Of a DNA stretch of 64,000 bases, positions 1 through 9,075 are shown in pieces; the stretch's first letter is position 1; each line of letters opens with the position of its first letter. The notes below the pieces were generated by a model. The model did not search any database. It was not told the DNA's origin and saw nothing but the letters and a program-made list of their open reading frames with translations. Made by a program: the position numbers and the translations under genes. Source of the stretch: Ensifer adhaerens (GTDB lineage: Bacteria > Pseudomonadota > Alphaproteobacteria > Rhizobiales > Rhizobiaceae); contig NZ_LAZS01000006.1 in assembly GCF_002007205.1 (NCBI RefSeq), positions 248,001 to 312,000 of the forward strand, written 5' to 3'.

Positions 1-957
1 ACCAACGAAGCGCACCGGCGTGTTGTTGAAGGCGGCGAGCACGGCGATCGTCGGGATCGCGTCCTGCATCTGCGAACCGTCGATGACGGCGGGCAGGTTC
101 GGAAAGCTTGCGATCACCTGATGGGCACGCGCATCCGGCTGGGAGAAGGCGTTCGCCGGAACGCCGAGATCGATGGCGCCGCCGGTCAGCACTTCCGCCG
201 CCCAGAGATAGGTGGCAGCCGAAGCGTCCGGCTCGATGACGTACTCCGCCGCGCGGTAGCCGGTTGGGGCGACCTGCCAGACCGACGGGCTCAGCTGCTC
301 GACTTCGGCGCCGAAGGCGCGCATGGCGGCGACCGTCAGGTCGATATAGCCGCGTGCGCCGATCTCGTCGCCGGCAAGCTCGATGCTGACCGGGCCCTTG
401 GCGCCGGGCGCTGCCATCAGCAAGGCAGAGACATACTGGCTGGAGAGGCCGGCATCGATGACGACACGGCCGGCAGGGAACCCGCCCGTACCCTTGACGG
501 TGACCGGCGGGCAGCCGGTTTCGGCGGTAACCTCGACGCCGAGCGTGCCGAGCGCTTCCACCAACGGCTTGATCGGCCGCTTGCGCATATGCTGGTCGCC
601 GTCGACGACGACAGTGCCATCGACGAGGGCGGCTGCGGCCGTCAGGAAGCGTGTCGCGGTTCCGGCGTTGCCGAGGAACAGGGGGGCTTCCGGCGGAAGC
701 AGCTTCCCAGTGCTGGTGACGACGAAGGTCGTTTCATCCGGCTCGCTGACTTCGACGCCCATCGCGCGCAAGGCTTCCGCCATGTAGCGGGTGTCGTCGC
801 TCTTCAAGGCACCCGTCAGCCGGCTCGTGCCCTTGGCAAGGCCAGCAAGCAACAGCGCGCGGTTGGTGATCGACTTCGAACCCGGCGGGCGGACATGGCC
901 GCTGAGCGGATGATCGGTCGGCAGGATGGTCAGCTTTTTCATGCTATCGGTGGTCAT
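1..957 (-). CDS. aroA: 3-phosphoshikimate 1-carboxyvinyltransferase (EPSP synthase), C-terminus cut by window edge
   Basis: Catalyses transfer of the enolpyruvyl group of PEP to shikimate 3-phosphate in aromatic amino acid synthesis (cytosol). The minus strand reads in one open frame to the window edge, giving 319 residues of a family of about 430. Seen: the N-terminal signature PGSKSITNRALLLAGLAKG starting near residue 25, SDDTRYMAEALRAMG, the PEP-site loop LFLGNAGTATR, and RKRPIKPLVEALG. The GNAG loop followed by T-A is of the class I (E. coli) kind, not the GNAAT form of class II enzymes. The start is ATG at 957 (MTTDS); an ATG at 942 (MKKLT) is equally possible. No partner gene is visible; lemA lies upstream on the same strand. 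Confidence 0.9.
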   Translation of the reverse strand, partial: MTTDSMKKLTILPTDHPLSGHVRPPGSKSITNRALLLAGLAKGTSRLTGALKSDDTRYMAEALRAMGVEVSEPDETTFVVTSTGKLLPPEAPLFLGNAGTATRFLTAAAALVDGTVVVDGDQHMRKRPIKPLVEALGTLGVEVTAETGCPPVTVKGTGGFPAGRVVIDAGLSSQYVSALLMAAPGAKGPVSIELAGDEIGARGYIDLTVAAMRAFGAEVEQLSPSVWQVAPTGYRAAEYVIEPDASAATYLWAAEVLTGGAIDLGVPANAFSQPDARAHQVIASFPNLPAVIDGSQMQDAIPTIAVLAAFNNTPVRFVG

Positions 958-1037
958 CGAATGGGTCTCTTGATGCGAATGGCGCCGCGGCGGGATCCCG
1001 CGACGAGGAATGTTCGGGGAAGCGTCCGCGTCGAGGG

Positions 1038-1586
1038 TCAGAACTTGACCTGCGGCACCGCGCGATCGGCTTCGTTGGTGATCTCGAAGTAGCCGGCTTT
1101 CACGAAGCGGAAGGCATTGGCGATGAGGTTCGAGGGGAAGCTCTCGACCTTGACGTTCAGGTCGCGGGCAGCGCCGTTGTAGTAGCGGCGCGACATCTGG
1201 ATCTCGCCCTCGATCGTCTCCAGCGAGCGCTGCAACTCGGCGAAATTCTCGTTGGCCTTCAGGTCCGGATAGGCTTCGGCCAGCGCAAACAGCTTGCCGA
1301 GCGCCTGGGAGAGAGCGCCTTCCGCCTGGGCGCGGCCCTCGACATCGCCTGCCGGTACCGCCTGCGCCCGGTTGCGCATGGCGATCACCTCTTCGAGCGT
1401 CGACTTCTCGTGCGCGGCGTAGCCCTTCACCGTCTCGATCAGGTTCGGGATCAGATCGGCGCGGCGCTTCAACTGCACATCGATACCGGACCACGCCTCC
1501 TCGGCGATCTGCCGCGCCTTGACGAGGCCGTTATAGACGAAAACCAGATACAGGATCACGACGACGGCGATTGCCAGGCCGATCAT
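1038..1586 (-). CDS. LemA family protein
   Basis: A 182-residue protein of the LemA family: one N-terminal membrane helix (about residues 3-18), then a long helical cytoplasmic domain. Family hallmarks visible are YNGLVKARQ, EEAWSGIDVQLKRRADLIPN (residues about 28-47), the central AMRNRAQA, and YNGAARDLNVKVESFPSN near the end. The family's biochemical role is not settled; it is often encoded beside TPM-domain (YgcG) membrane proteins, but none is present here. The start ATG at 1586 puts the helix at the very N-terminus. It is 80 bp upstream of aroA on the same strand, so the two could be cotranscribed. Confidence 0.9.
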   Translation of the reverse strand: MIGLAIAVVVILYLVFVYNGLVKARQIAEEAWSGIDVQLKRRADLIPNLIETVKGYAAHEKSTLEEVIAMRNRAQAVPAGDVEGRAQAEGALSQALGKLFALAEAYPDLKANENFAELQRSLETIEGEIQMSRRYYNGAARDLNVKVESFPSNLIANAFRFVKAGYFEITNEADRAVPQVKF

Positions 1587-1698
1587 AGGGCACCCTCCAA
1601 AAAACTCGCGCAGAGATTAGCATTCGCTTCTCAGCTTCATAGCGCTTTCTGCAGCATTCGGGCCGAGAAACACACTCCTCCCCAATTGCCATTGCCGC

Positions 1699-1715
1699 GT
1701 GAACACACTGTTCAC
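1699..1715. promoter_or_regulatory. perfect 6-bp palindrome, operator candidate
   Basis: GTGAAC-ACACT-GTTCAC lies in the divergent gap between lemA (minus) and the small secreted protein gene (plus). A 6+6 bp perfect inverted repeat with a 5-bp spacer, centred 120 bp upstream of each gene, is consistent with a dimeric repressor or activator site. The regulator is unknown. It does not match the alphaproteobacterial LexA box (GTTC-N7-GTTC). Confidence 0.3.
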
Positions 1716-1832
1716 CGCATCGACACCCCGTCAGGCGAAAACCTCCCGGTTCCTGTTCCAACGGTAACGGCGATCCCGCCGGCGATCGGCGATAGTCGGC
1801 TCATCGAACAACCCGGAACCGAAGTGAAGACC

Positions 1833-2030
1833 ATGAAAACGCTCGCAACTCTCATCAACGTGATCGCCTTTACGGCGCTCTTCGTTGCCTATGCGAGCGC
1901 TCACTCGCCCGAACGGCCGACCGGTGTTCGCCGCGCCCTGCAGACCTATTCGGGTCAGGTCTATACCGGTGCCTATCCGACGATGAAGCCGTACTGCAAG
2001 AACGACTTCAGCGCCACCCGGATCATCTGA
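1833..2030 (+). CDS. small secreted hypothetical protein (65 aa)
   Basis: A 65-residue protein with a clear signal peptide: MKTLATLINV followed by a hydrophobic stretch and an Ala-Ser-Ala-His junction near residue 24, so the mature part is only about 41 residues, Tyr/Pro-rich with a single Cys. A longer open frame runs upstream, but ATG 1833 is chosen because it begins the signal peptide and has GAAGTGAAG in front. Its stop overlaps the stop of the convergent P-loop kinase gene by 8 bp. No family is recognised; a periplasmic or exported role is inferred only from the leader. Confidence 0.6.
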   Translation: MKTLATLINVIAFTALFVAYASAHSPERPTGVRRALQTYSGQVYTGAYPTMKPYCKNDFSATRII

Positions 2031-2586
2031 CAGCAGGAGCGGCAATCGCGGCCACGATCGCTTCGGCCGCCTCATTCGCGCCGAGCGTCGTCACGTCGAT
2101 CTCGACCAGCAGATCGCTGTTGCCGCGCAACAGTCTGTGGGCGCGACGCAATCCCAAAAGCACTTCCGGATCGGTCAGCTTGTGCAGCTTGCTGCGACCG
2201 GCGCGTGTGAGACGCTTGAGATTTTCCTCGACGGCGCAATCGATGACGACCGCGACGAAGCGGGCGCCGCGCCTGCGTGCAAGCGCGGCACAGTCCTCGA
2301 ACACGTGCGCGTCGACGGCGTCATCCGAGAGCGCATCGGTGAAGACGAAGGATTGCGCCCCCGGCGCCTTTTCCAGGTGTTCGAAAACACTCTTGCGGAC
2401 CTCGGCACGCAGCGAGCGATAGAGCGGGTCGCTGCGTGCAAACAGTGCCTCGGCCGGATTGATCAGCGTGTGATTATCGGCGAGCCGCGCGCCGAGCCGT
2501 TCGGCGAGGTGGCGCGCGATCGTCAGCTTGCCGGAGCCTGGCCAGCCGTTGATGTGAACGACAAGGCCGGACGGTTCTACACTCAA
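2023..2586 (-). CDS. P-loop (AAA/shikimate-kinase-like) small-molecule kinase
   Basis: A 187-residue P-loop protein. A Walker A motif, GWPGSGK, is about 14 residues from the start, and an [14 protein letters not shown] segment and a central VIDC strand resemble the AAA_18/AAA_33 kinase-like NTPases. The substrate is unknown. The frame stays open far upstream inside glyQ. The most sensible start is the TTG at 2586, which overlaps the glyQ TGA stop (TTGA), implying translational coupling to glyQ; this start is inferred. It takes the place where many alphaproteobacteria have glyS or small accessory genes. Confidence 0.7.
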   Translation of the reverse strand: MSVEPSGLVVHINGWPGSGKLTIARHLAERLGARLADNHTLINPAEALFARSDPLYRSLRAEVRKSVFEHLEKAPGAQSFVFTDALSDDAVDAHVFEDCAALARRRGARFVAVVIDCAVEENLKRLTRAGRSKLHKLTDPEVLLGLRRAHRLLRGNSDLLVEIDVTTLGANEAAEAIVAAIAAPAVR

Positions 2587-3539
2587 GCGGCGTCCCGATT
2601 TAGGTTCGCGCCACCGGCGTCGGTCAACAGGAAGGCTTCGCCGCAGGCCTTGGCGAGCGTGCGCACGCGCAAGATGTAGCTCTGGCGCTCGGTGACCGAA
2701 ATCACCCCGCGGGCATCGAGCAGGTTGAACACATGGCTCGCCTTGATGCACTGGTCATAGGCCGGGAACACGCATTTGTGCAGGTGGTTGTTGCTGTGGT
2801 CGCCGGGGGCGCCGGCTGCCAGCAGCGCCTGGCACTCGGCTTCCGCGTCGATGAAGTGCTGGTGCAGCATCGCGGTGTTGGCGTATTCGAAATTGTAGCG
2901 CGAATACTCCTGCTCGGCCTGCAGGAAGACGTCGCCATAGCTGATCTTCTCGGCGCCTTCGCGGCCGTTGAAGTTCAGGTCGTAGACGTTGTCGACGCCC
3001 TGCACATACATGGCGAGACGCTCGAGACCATAGGTCAGTTCGCCCGAAACCGGCGAGCATTCGATACCGCAGACCTGCTGGAAATACGTGAACTGCGACA
3101 CTTCCATGCCGTCGCACCAGCACTCCCAGCCGAGGCCCCAGGCGCCGAGCGTCGGGCTTTCCCAGTCGTCCTCGACGAAACGGATATCGTGCAGCAGCGG
3201 GTCGAGGCCGATCGCCTCGAGCGAGCCGAGATAGAGCTCCTGCAGGTTCGACGGGTTCGGCTTCAGGATCACCTGGTACTGATAGTAATGCTGCAGGCGG
3301 TTCGGGTTTTCGCCGTAGCGGCCATCGGTCGGGCGGCGCGACGGCTGCACATAGGCCGCGCGCCAGGGACGGGGCCCGAGCGCCCGCAGGGTCGTTGCCG
3401 GATGGAAGGTACCGGCGCCCACTTCCATGTCGTAGGGCTGCAGAACGGCGCAACCCTTGTCGGCCCAGTAATTGTGCAAAGTCAGGATCAGGGCCTGAAA
3501 CGAGCGCTTCGGGTTCATATGATCGGGCAGAGTGGTCAT
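2583..3539 (-). CDS. glyQ: glycine--tRNA ligase alpha subunit
   Basis: Catalytic alpha subunit of the bacterial alpha2-beta2 glycyl-tRNA synthetase, charging tRNA-Gly in the cytosol. 318 residues, close to the usual ~300. The diagnostic N-terminus [38 protein letters not shown] and [19 protein letters not shown] are all present. The start ATG at 3539 ([14 protein letters not shown]) is preferred over an upstream GTG/ATG-type extension at 3605, which adds 22 residues that do not look conserved. The partner glyS is not found in the 2.5 kb downstream, so the two subunits are not adjacent here unless glyS lies beyond the window. Confidence 0.95.
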   Translation of the reverse strand: MTTLPDHMNPKRSFQALILTLHNYWADKGCAVLQPYDMEVGAGTFHPATTLRALGPRPWRAAYVQPSRRPTDGRYGENPNRLQHYYQYQVILKPNPSNLQELYLGSLEAIGLDPLLHDIRFVEDDWESPTLGAWGLGWECWCDGMEVSQFTYFQQVCGIECSPVSGELTYGLERLAMYVQGVDNVYDLNFNGREGAEKISYGDVFLQAEQEYSRYNFEYANTAMLHQHFIDAEAECQALLAAGAPGDHSNNHLHKCVFPAYDQCIKASHVFNLLDARGVISVTERQSYILRVRTLAKACGEAFLLTDAGGANLNRDAA

Positions 3540-3665
3540 GGATCGCGTCCGGATTTCTTGCGGAAAATGTGCCGGACAGGTGCCACGCCTGATGACAGGG
3601 GTCAAGCGCTACGGCAACCAGCGGGTAAATAGACCGCCGTCACGTCTTCGTGCCCTGAATGCCCC

Positions 3666-3857
3666 TTACTCGCCGTCGCGCTTCAGCCTGTACTCACCGG
3701 TTTCCGGATCCTGCACCAATGTTCCCTGGGCCCCGGTCCGCTCCTCGCGGCGAGCCTGTTCGCGCTGGCGCGTCAGCTTTTGTGCGTCGGCCACGAATTT
3801 GCGATAGCCGAGCCAGAAGACGAAACCTGCGATCAGAAGCAGGATGAGTTGCGGCAT
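3666..3857 (-). CDS. small single-pass membrane protein (63 aa)
   Basis: A 63-residue protein: N-terminal hydrophobic helix (MPQLILLLIAGFVFWLGY), then a basic, Gln/Arg-rich helix and a short acidic tail with a DPETGEYRL motif. It lies 35 bp downstream of the S49 peptidase gene on the same strand, probably in one operon. Its size and layout suggest a small inner-membrane protein with a cytoplasmic tail. No function can be assigned from sequence. Confidence 0.7.
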   Translation of the reverse strand: MPQLILLLIAGFVFWLGYRKFVADAQKLTRQREQARREERTGAQGTLVQDPETGEYRLKRDGE

Positions 3858-3892
3858 TGTTCCTCCAACGGCATTTCACGCAGGGACGGGCG

Positions 3893-4759
3893 TCATAGTC
3901 CGTACCGCGCCCACAATGCCCTTTCCTCGATGACTTCGGCAAGTCCCGCCGCTGCGGAAGCCGCCAGGGGTGCGGCGAGCGCGCCGGCAACGGCAGCGCC
4001 TGTCTGGCGGCGACCGAAAAGGCTGCGCGCCGGCTGGATGAGTTCGAGGCGCGCCTTCTCGCCGTAGCGCTTCTTTATCTCGCCGCGCAGGTCGCCAAGA
4101 CCGTCGATCAGACCCAGTTCCAGTCCGCGCCGTCCGGTCCAGAAAAGGCCGGAGAAAATATCGGGATCGTCGGCGAGCAACTGCCCGCGACGGGCCTTGA
4201 CCATCTGGATGAAGGTGTCGTGGATATCGAGCTGCAGGTTCTTCAGGAAAGCGATGTCACCTTCCTTTTCCGGCTGGAACGGATCGAGCATCACCTTGTT
4301 TTCGCCGGCGGTATAGACGCGCCGCTCGACGCCGATCTTCTTCAGGAGTTCCGGAAAACCAAAGCCGCCGGAGACAACACCGATCGAGCCGACGATAGAG
4401 GTCGGATCGGCGATGATCTCGTCGCCGGCAAGCGCGATCATGTAGCCGCCGGATGCGGCAACGTCCTCGACGAAGATCAGCACACGCTTCTTTTTCTCAA
4501 GAGCGAGATCCCGGATGCGCTGATAGATCAGCCGTGACTGCACCGGCGAGCCGCCGGGCGAATTGACGGAGATCGCGACGGCCTGCGCTTCTTTCACCGC
4601 GAAGGCCTTTTCGAGAAGCGGGGCCGCCGTCGCCAGGTTGAGCGCCGGCCGGAATTGCCCGCCGCCGGCCATGATCGCGCCGTGGAGGCGGACGACGGGG
4701 ATCGTCACGCCTTCCTTGCGAAAACGCTTGGGCAACAACCGTCTCAGGAACGCCTTCAT
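3893..4759 (-). CDS. S49 family signal peptide peptidase-like protein (SppA/SohB type)
   Basis: A 288-residue short-form S49 serine peptidase. Features: SVNSPGGSPVQSRLIYQRI (about residues 63-81), the nucleophile segment DVAASGGYMIALAGDEI, TSIVGSIGVVSG, and the general-base lysine in AGENKVMLDPF. Members degrade cleaved signal peptides or act in membrane protein quality control. There is no obvious N-terminal transmembrane helix; the first 15 residues are basic (KAFLRRLLPKRFRK), so peripheral membrane attachment or a cytoplasmic location is more likely than a classical anchor. A 63-residue membrane protein gene follows closely. Confidence 0.9.
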   Translation of the reverse strand: MKAFLRRLLPKRFRKEGVTIPVVRLHGAIMAGGGQFRPALNLATAAPLLEKAFAVKEAQAVAISVNSPGGSPVQSRLIYQRIRDLALEKKKRVLIFVEDVAASGGYMIALAGDEIIADPTSIVGSIGVVSGGFGFPELLKKIGVERRVYTAGENKVMLDPFQPEKEGDIAFLKNLQLDIHDTFIQMVKARRGQLLADDPDIFSGLFWTGRRGLELGLIDGLGDLRGEIKKRYGEKARLELIQPARSLFGRRQTGAAVAGALAAPLAASAAAGLAEVIEERALWARYGL

Positions 4760-4942
4760 TTCAACTCCTGCCTGCTAGGCCATGTCCACGATCTTGGGCC
4801 GAAACAGCTGCAAATCATAGACGCGACCGCGTCTCTTCGGCGAAAGCGGAATGCTTCGCCGCACCTCTTCGAACCGCCCACCAAGGGGCATTTCATGCCA
4901 TGTATGCACTGACGCGGCGAACGCAATGCCGCATACGGTAAA

Positions 4943-5731
4943 TCAGCGACGGCGATAGGCGGCGCGCCCATTGTTGAGATCGTCGACATGGTCGGCGAAG
5001 CGATGCCCCTCCTCGTGCATGACGAGCGGCGCGCGCAGAACCAGCCGCTTGCGGCTCTGCTTGATCGCCGTCACCAGGATGCGCACGGCGTTCTCGCCGA
5101 CCCTCGGATGCAGCGCCGTCACCTCGATGCCGCCGAAGCGGCGGCCGCAGGCGGCGATGATCTCGGCAATCGATTCCGGTCGCGCGATCAACGACAATTG
5201 CCCGCCCGGCTTCATGATCGCGCCTGATGTCTTCACCCAGACCTCGAACAGCCCGTCGCTCATCGCATGCGCCTCGGCCTTGAGGCTATCAGGCGTCTTG
5301 CGGTCGGATGCATCGTTGAAGGGCGGGTTCATGATCACGTGGTCGAAGCTGTCATCGGCGAGGCCGGCCGCAACACGCGCCTTGCCGGCGAGCGAAACGT
5401 CTGCCTCGATGACCGAGACGCGCTGCGCAAAGCGGGCGTTTTCGGCCAGCGCCAGGCTGCGACGGGCAAACTCCGCCATAACCGGCGAGCGCTCGACGAG
5501 AACCACCTCCGCGCCCTCCATGCGCGAGGCGACGGCCATGCCGGCTGCACCGGCGCCCGCACCGAGATCGGCGACCCGGCAGGGACGATCCGATGCCACC
5601 AGCGACGCAAGCAGCATGGCGTCCATGCCGGACCGGTGCCCCTGTCCGAGCGGCTGGACGACATGGAACTTGCCGCGGTGAAAGGCGTCGACGGTCTCGG
5701 TTGCGGCCGCCGGAACCGGCGCGGAACTCAC
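4943..5731 (-). CDS. tRNA1(Val) (adenine(37)-N6)-methyltransferase-like SAM methyltransferase
   Basis: A 262-residue class I SAM methyltransferase. Visible: motif I DLGAGAGAAGMAVASR, the acidic post-I loop LVERSP, and the N6-adenine-type catalytic motif NPPF (HVIMNPPFNDAS). The RGKFHVVQPLGQGHRSGMDA leader is typical of the TrmN6/YfiC-like family, so modification of A37 in tRNA1(Val) is the likely role. The frame is open far upstream, but GTG 5731 is chosen because it overlaps the TGA of the upstream DUF2007 gene as GTGA, a translational-coupling arrangement. Confidence 0.85.
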   Translation of the reverse strand: MSSAPVPAAATETVDAFHRGKFHVVQPLGQGHRSGMDAMLLASLVASDRPCRVADLGAGAGAAGMAVASRMEGAEVVLVERSPVMAEFARRSLALAENARFAQRVSVIEADVSLAGKARVAAGLADDSFDHVIMNPPFNDASDRKTPDSLKAEAHAMSDGLFEVWVKTSGAIMKPGGQLSLIARPESIAEIIAACGRRFGGIEVTALHPRVGENAVRILVTAIKQSRKRLVLRAPLVMHEEGHRFADHVDDLNNGRAAYRRR

Positions 5732-5949
5732 GATCGCAACTCCGCTTCGAGCCCGGCGTCGATCAGGATCCGCCGCGCCGCTTCCGCGTCTTCCTCCGCG
5801 ACCAGAAAACGACGGGGCAAAAGGCCAAGCGAACCCTCGAGAATGCTCATCCCCTGGTCGGCGATGAGGCTTGCGATACCGGCGTCCTTCATCAGGCTCT
5901 CGGCAAAGGAGAGCACGACGGCATCGTTGGTACGGATCAATTCCTTCAT
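5728..5949 (-). CDS. DUF2007 domain-containing protein
   Basis: A 73-residue protein of the DUF2007 (putative signal-transducing protein) family. It starts MKELIRTNDAVVLSFAESLM and carries the family core ADQGMSILEGSLGLLPRRFL followed by VAEEDAEAARRIL. The fold is small and ferredoxin-like and its function is unknown. It is coupled by a 4-bp overlap to the downstream tRNA methyltransferase gene and divergent from ispB, with about 107 bp between the two starts. Confidence 0.85.
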   Translation of the reverse strand: MKELIRTNDAVVLSFAESLMKDAGIASLIADQGMSILEGSLGLLPRRFLVAEEDAEAARRILIDAGLEAELRS

Positions 5950-6056
5950 CCGGCGGTTTTTCCTGTCCTATTTCAGCAAGCGGGACAATTCGCCTCTTGC
6001 CGCACGGGACACCCCTTCCTATTGTCGAAAGCGACAATGAAAACAGGAGTCCCGGT

Positions 6057-7073
6057 GTGGGCGTAGTGATACCGCTGGAAGACAGCAAAAACAAACAGGC
6101 GTCCGTAAAGCCGCTCGTTGACCTGACCGCTGCGGACATGGAGCGCGTCAACCAGCTCATCCTGTCGAAGGCCGGCTCCGACGTTCAGATGATTCCCGAG
6201 GTCGCCAACCACCTGATTTCTTCGGGCGGCAAGCGCCTGCGTCCGATGCTGACGCTCGCCTCCGCTTCGATGTTCGGCTACGAGGGCGATGCCCATGTCA
6301 AGCTCGCGACCAGCGTCGAGTTCATGCACACGGCAACGCTGCTGCACGACGATGTCGTCGACGAAAGCGACCTTCGCCGCGGCAAGTCGACGGCGCGCAC
6401 CATCTGGGGCAACCAGGCGAGCGTTCTGGTCGGCGACTTCCTGCTCGGCCAGGCCTTCCGCATGATGGTCGACGTCGGCTCGCTCGATGCCCTCGACGTC
6501 CTGTCGACCGCTGCTTCGGTCATTGCCGAAGGCGAAGTGCTGCAGCTGTCCGTCGCCAAGAACATGGAAACGACCGAGGACGATTACCTTCAGGTCATCC
6601 GCGCCAAGACCGCAGCCCTCTTTGCCGCCGCCGCCGAAGTCGGGCCGATCGTTGCCCAGACCAGCAAGTCCGATCGCAACGCGCTGAAATCCTACGGCAT
6701 GAACCTCGGCCTCGCCTTCCAGCTCGTCGACGACGTGCTTGACTATGGTGGCTCGTCGAGCGACCTCGGCAAGAATGTCGGCGACGATTTCCGCGAGGGC
6801 AAGATCACCCTTCCGGTAATCCTCTCCTACCGTCGCGGCACGGCGGAAGACCGCGCCTTCTGGCGCGAGGCAATCGAAGGCGGCGACAGCAGCGATCAGA
6901 ACCTGGACAAGGCGCTCGGCCTGATCAAGCGCTATGGCGGCTTGAGCGACACCATCGCACGCGCCCAGCATTACGGCACGATCGCCCGCGACGCGCTGGC
7001 GCCGCTGCCGGCTTCTCCCTGGAAATCGGCGCTGACCGAAGTCATCGACTTCTGCATCGATCGCGTCAGCTGA
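6057..7073 (+). CDS. ispB: polyprenyl (octaprenyl/decaprenyl) diphosphate synthase
   Basis: A trans-isoprenyl diphosphate synthase that makes the long side chain of ubiquinone. 338 residues, usual length. Both aspartate-rich motifs are present: LLHDDVVDESD (first DDxxD) and LVDDVLDYGG (second), along with the GGKRLRPML segment. The start is GTG 6057 (VGVVIPLED) with AACAGGAG seven bases ahead; the track-style longer frame reaches into the divergent gene and is not used. Product chain length cannot be read with certainty; decaprenyl is expected for rhizobial Q10. Confidence 0.93.
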   Translation: MGVVIPLEDSKNKQASVKPLVDLTAADMERVNQLILSKAGSDVQMIPEVANHLISSGGKRLRPMLTLASASMFGYEGDAHVKLATSVEFMHTATLLHDDVVDESDLRRGKSTARTIWGNQASVLVGDFLLGQAFRMMVDVGSLDALDVLSTAASVIAEGEVLQLSVAKNMETTEDDYLQVIRAKTAALFAAAAEVGPIVAQTSKSDRNALKSYGMNLGLAFQLVDDVLDYGGSSSDLGKNVGDDFREGKITLPVILSYRRGTAEDRAFWREAIEGGDSSDQNLDKALGLIKRYGGLSDTIARAQHYGTIARDALAPLPASPWKSALTEVIDFCIDRVS

Positions 7074-7232
7074 CAGGCTCCGGATAGGCCCGAACGAACG
7101 ACAGGATTTTCTTGCCGCGCTGCGCCAAAAAAGCCATTCTGTTCCTCAAGAGTTGCGTTGGGCTATCTGTGGCTGACTCCGAAACAACCCTTAGTGGTGC
7201 GAAGACCGAGCAATCGGCGCGAAAGGTTTGAC

Positions 7233-9068
7233 ATGCGGCAAAAGACGATTCTCCGCCTCCTCAGCGGCGCAGCACTGCTGGCTCTCGCTGCAGTCAGCGG
7301 CGGCAACCAGGCATTTGCCGAGGAGAAGGCCGCAGGCGTCGAAGAAACCGAACCTTTCGACATCAAGTCGGTCAACACGTTTTCCGGCGCCTTTCTGGCT
7401 GCCCGCACCGCCGATACCGATCGCGACTTCGCTTCCGCCACCGAACTCTACCGCATCGCGCTGCAGTTCGAGCCGAACAACAACGACGTCAAGCAACGGC
7501 TGATGATCACGCTTCTGATGGCCGGCCAGTTCGACGAAGGCGCGAAGATTGCCGAGCAGCTGAAGTCCGACCCGGCCGTCGAGCGCATCACGACGGTCAT
7601 TCGCGCCATCGAAGCGATCCGCAAGCGCGAGTATCGTAATGCGCAGAAGCTTCTGAACTACCAGGGCCCGAACGATCTCGACCGGCTGATGAACGGCCTG
7701 CTTTCAGCCTGGGCGAAGTTCGGCCAGGGCAAGCCGAAGGAAGCGCTCGCCCAGATCAACGGCCTCGACGGTCCTGAATGGTTCCGCGTGTTCAAGAACT
7801 ACCATGCGGGCGCGATCGCGGTTGCCGCGGGTGACAAGCAGACCGCGCGCACCAGGCTCAACGATGCCATCCTCGACCGCGAGGGTGGAAGTGCTGCCCC
7901 CGACACCTTCATGCGCGCGGTGGAAGCGCTCGCCCGTTTCGAGGCGCGCGAAGGCAACAAGCAGAAAGCGCTCGACACCGTCGCCGTCGGCGAAAACATG
8001 GTCAACAACTACACGCCGCTGCAGGCGCTGAGGACCGATATCGAGAATGGTGTTCCGCAGGAACAGCAGGTCAAGAACGCCACCCAGGGTGCTGCGGCCG
8101 TGCTCTTCTCGATCGGCGCTGCGCTCAACCGCGAGGGCGCCGAGGATATCGTCTCGCTCTATCTGCAGACCGCGCGCCGGCTCGACCCCGATAGCGCCGA
8201 TATCCTGGTCATGCTCGGCGGTATCGCCGAAAACCTGAAGAAGCCGAACGAGGCAATCGAGCTCTACAAGGCCATTCCCGAGGCATCGCCGATGCGGCGC
8301 GTCTCGGAATTGCAGCTCGGCCTCAGCCTCGCCAGCATCGGCAAGGTCGATGAAGCGAAGAAGCACCTGAAGGCGCTGATCGACGTCGATCCGAAGAACA
8401 TCCGCAACTACCTCGCCTATGGCAGCGTGCTTTCCGACGCCAAGGACTACAAGGAGATGGGCGAGCTCTACGATCGGGCGGTCGACCAGATCGGCCCCGT
8501 GCCGAAGCGCAGCGACTGGACCGTGTTCTTCCAGCGCGGCATCGCCTACGAGCGCCAGAAGCTGTGGGACAAGGCCGAACCGAACTTCCGCAAGGCGCTG
8601 GAGCTCAACCCGGACCAGCCGCAGGTGCTGAACTACCTCGGCTATTCCTGGGTCGACATGAACATCAACCTCGACGAAGGCCTGGAGATGATCCGCAAGG
8701 CCGTCGATCTGAAACCGGATGACGGCTATATCGTCGATTCGCTCGGTTGGGCCTATTTCCGGATGAACCGCTTCGACGAAGCGGTCGTGGAACTGGAAAA
8801 GGCGGCCGAACTGATGGCCGGCGATCCGACGATCAACGATCACCTCGGCGACGCCTACTGGCGCGTCGGACGCAAGCTCGAGGCCGTGTTCCAGTGGACG
8901 CAGACGCTTGAGCTGAAGCCCGAGGAAGCCGAGATCCCGAAGATCAAGGCGAAGATCGAAAACGGCCTGCCACCGCTCAAGGAAACGGTCCCAGCCTCGG
9001 CCGATGCCAAGGAAACCGCGCCGAAGAAGGTGACCCCGGAAGCGCCGGCTCCGGACAAGAAGTCCTGA
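7233..9068 (+). CDS. secreted tetratricopeptide-repeat protein
   Basis: A 611-residue TPR protein with an N-terminal signal peptide (MRQKTILRLLSGAALLALAA, cleavage likely after AFA near residue 30). Repeats cover most of the chain, clearest at residues about 430-560, for example ALELNPDQPQVLNYLGYSW and KAVDLKPDDGYIVDSLGWAY. The tail is Lys/Pro/Ala-rich. This looks like a periplasmic or outer-membrane-associated scaffold. ATG 7233 is chosen for the signal peptide; the upstream extension would bury it. ispE begins 7 bp after the stop, so they form an operon. Confidence 0.88.
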   Translation: MRQKTILRLLSGAALLALAAVSGGNQAFAEEKAAGVEETEPFDIKSVNTFSGAFLAARTADTDRDFASATELYRIALQFEPNNNDVKQRLMITLLMAGQFDEGAKIAEQLKSDPAVERITTVIRAIEAIRKREYRNAQKLLNYQGPNDLDRLMNGLLSAWAKFGQGKPKEALAQINGLDGPEWFRVFKNYHAGAIAVAAGDKQTARTRLNDAILDREGGSAAPDTFMRAVEALARFEAREGNKQKALDTVAVGENMVNNYTPLQALRTDIENGVPQEQQVKNATQGAAAVLFSIGAALNREGAEDIVSLYLQTARRLDPDSADILVMLGGIAENLKKPNEAIELYKAIPEASPMRRVSELQLGLSLASIGKVDEAKKHLKALIDVDPKNIRNYLAYGSVLSDAKDYKEMGELYDRAVDQIGPVPKRSDWTVFFQRGIAYERQKLWDKAEPNFRKALELNPDQPQVLNYLGYSWVDMNINLDEGLEMIRKAVDLKPDDGYIVDSLGWAYFRMNRFDEAVVELEKAAELMAGDPTINDHLGDAYWRVGRKLEAVFQWTQTLELKPEEAEIPKIKAKIENGLPPLKETVPASADAKETAPKKVTPEAPAPDKKS

Positions 9069-9075
9069 TCGTTCC

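Noticed and set aside
1699..1715. Palindrome as a LexA box
   Set aside because: The alphaproteobacterial LexA site is a direct repeat GTTC-N7-GTTC; this is GAAC-N5-GTTC inverted.
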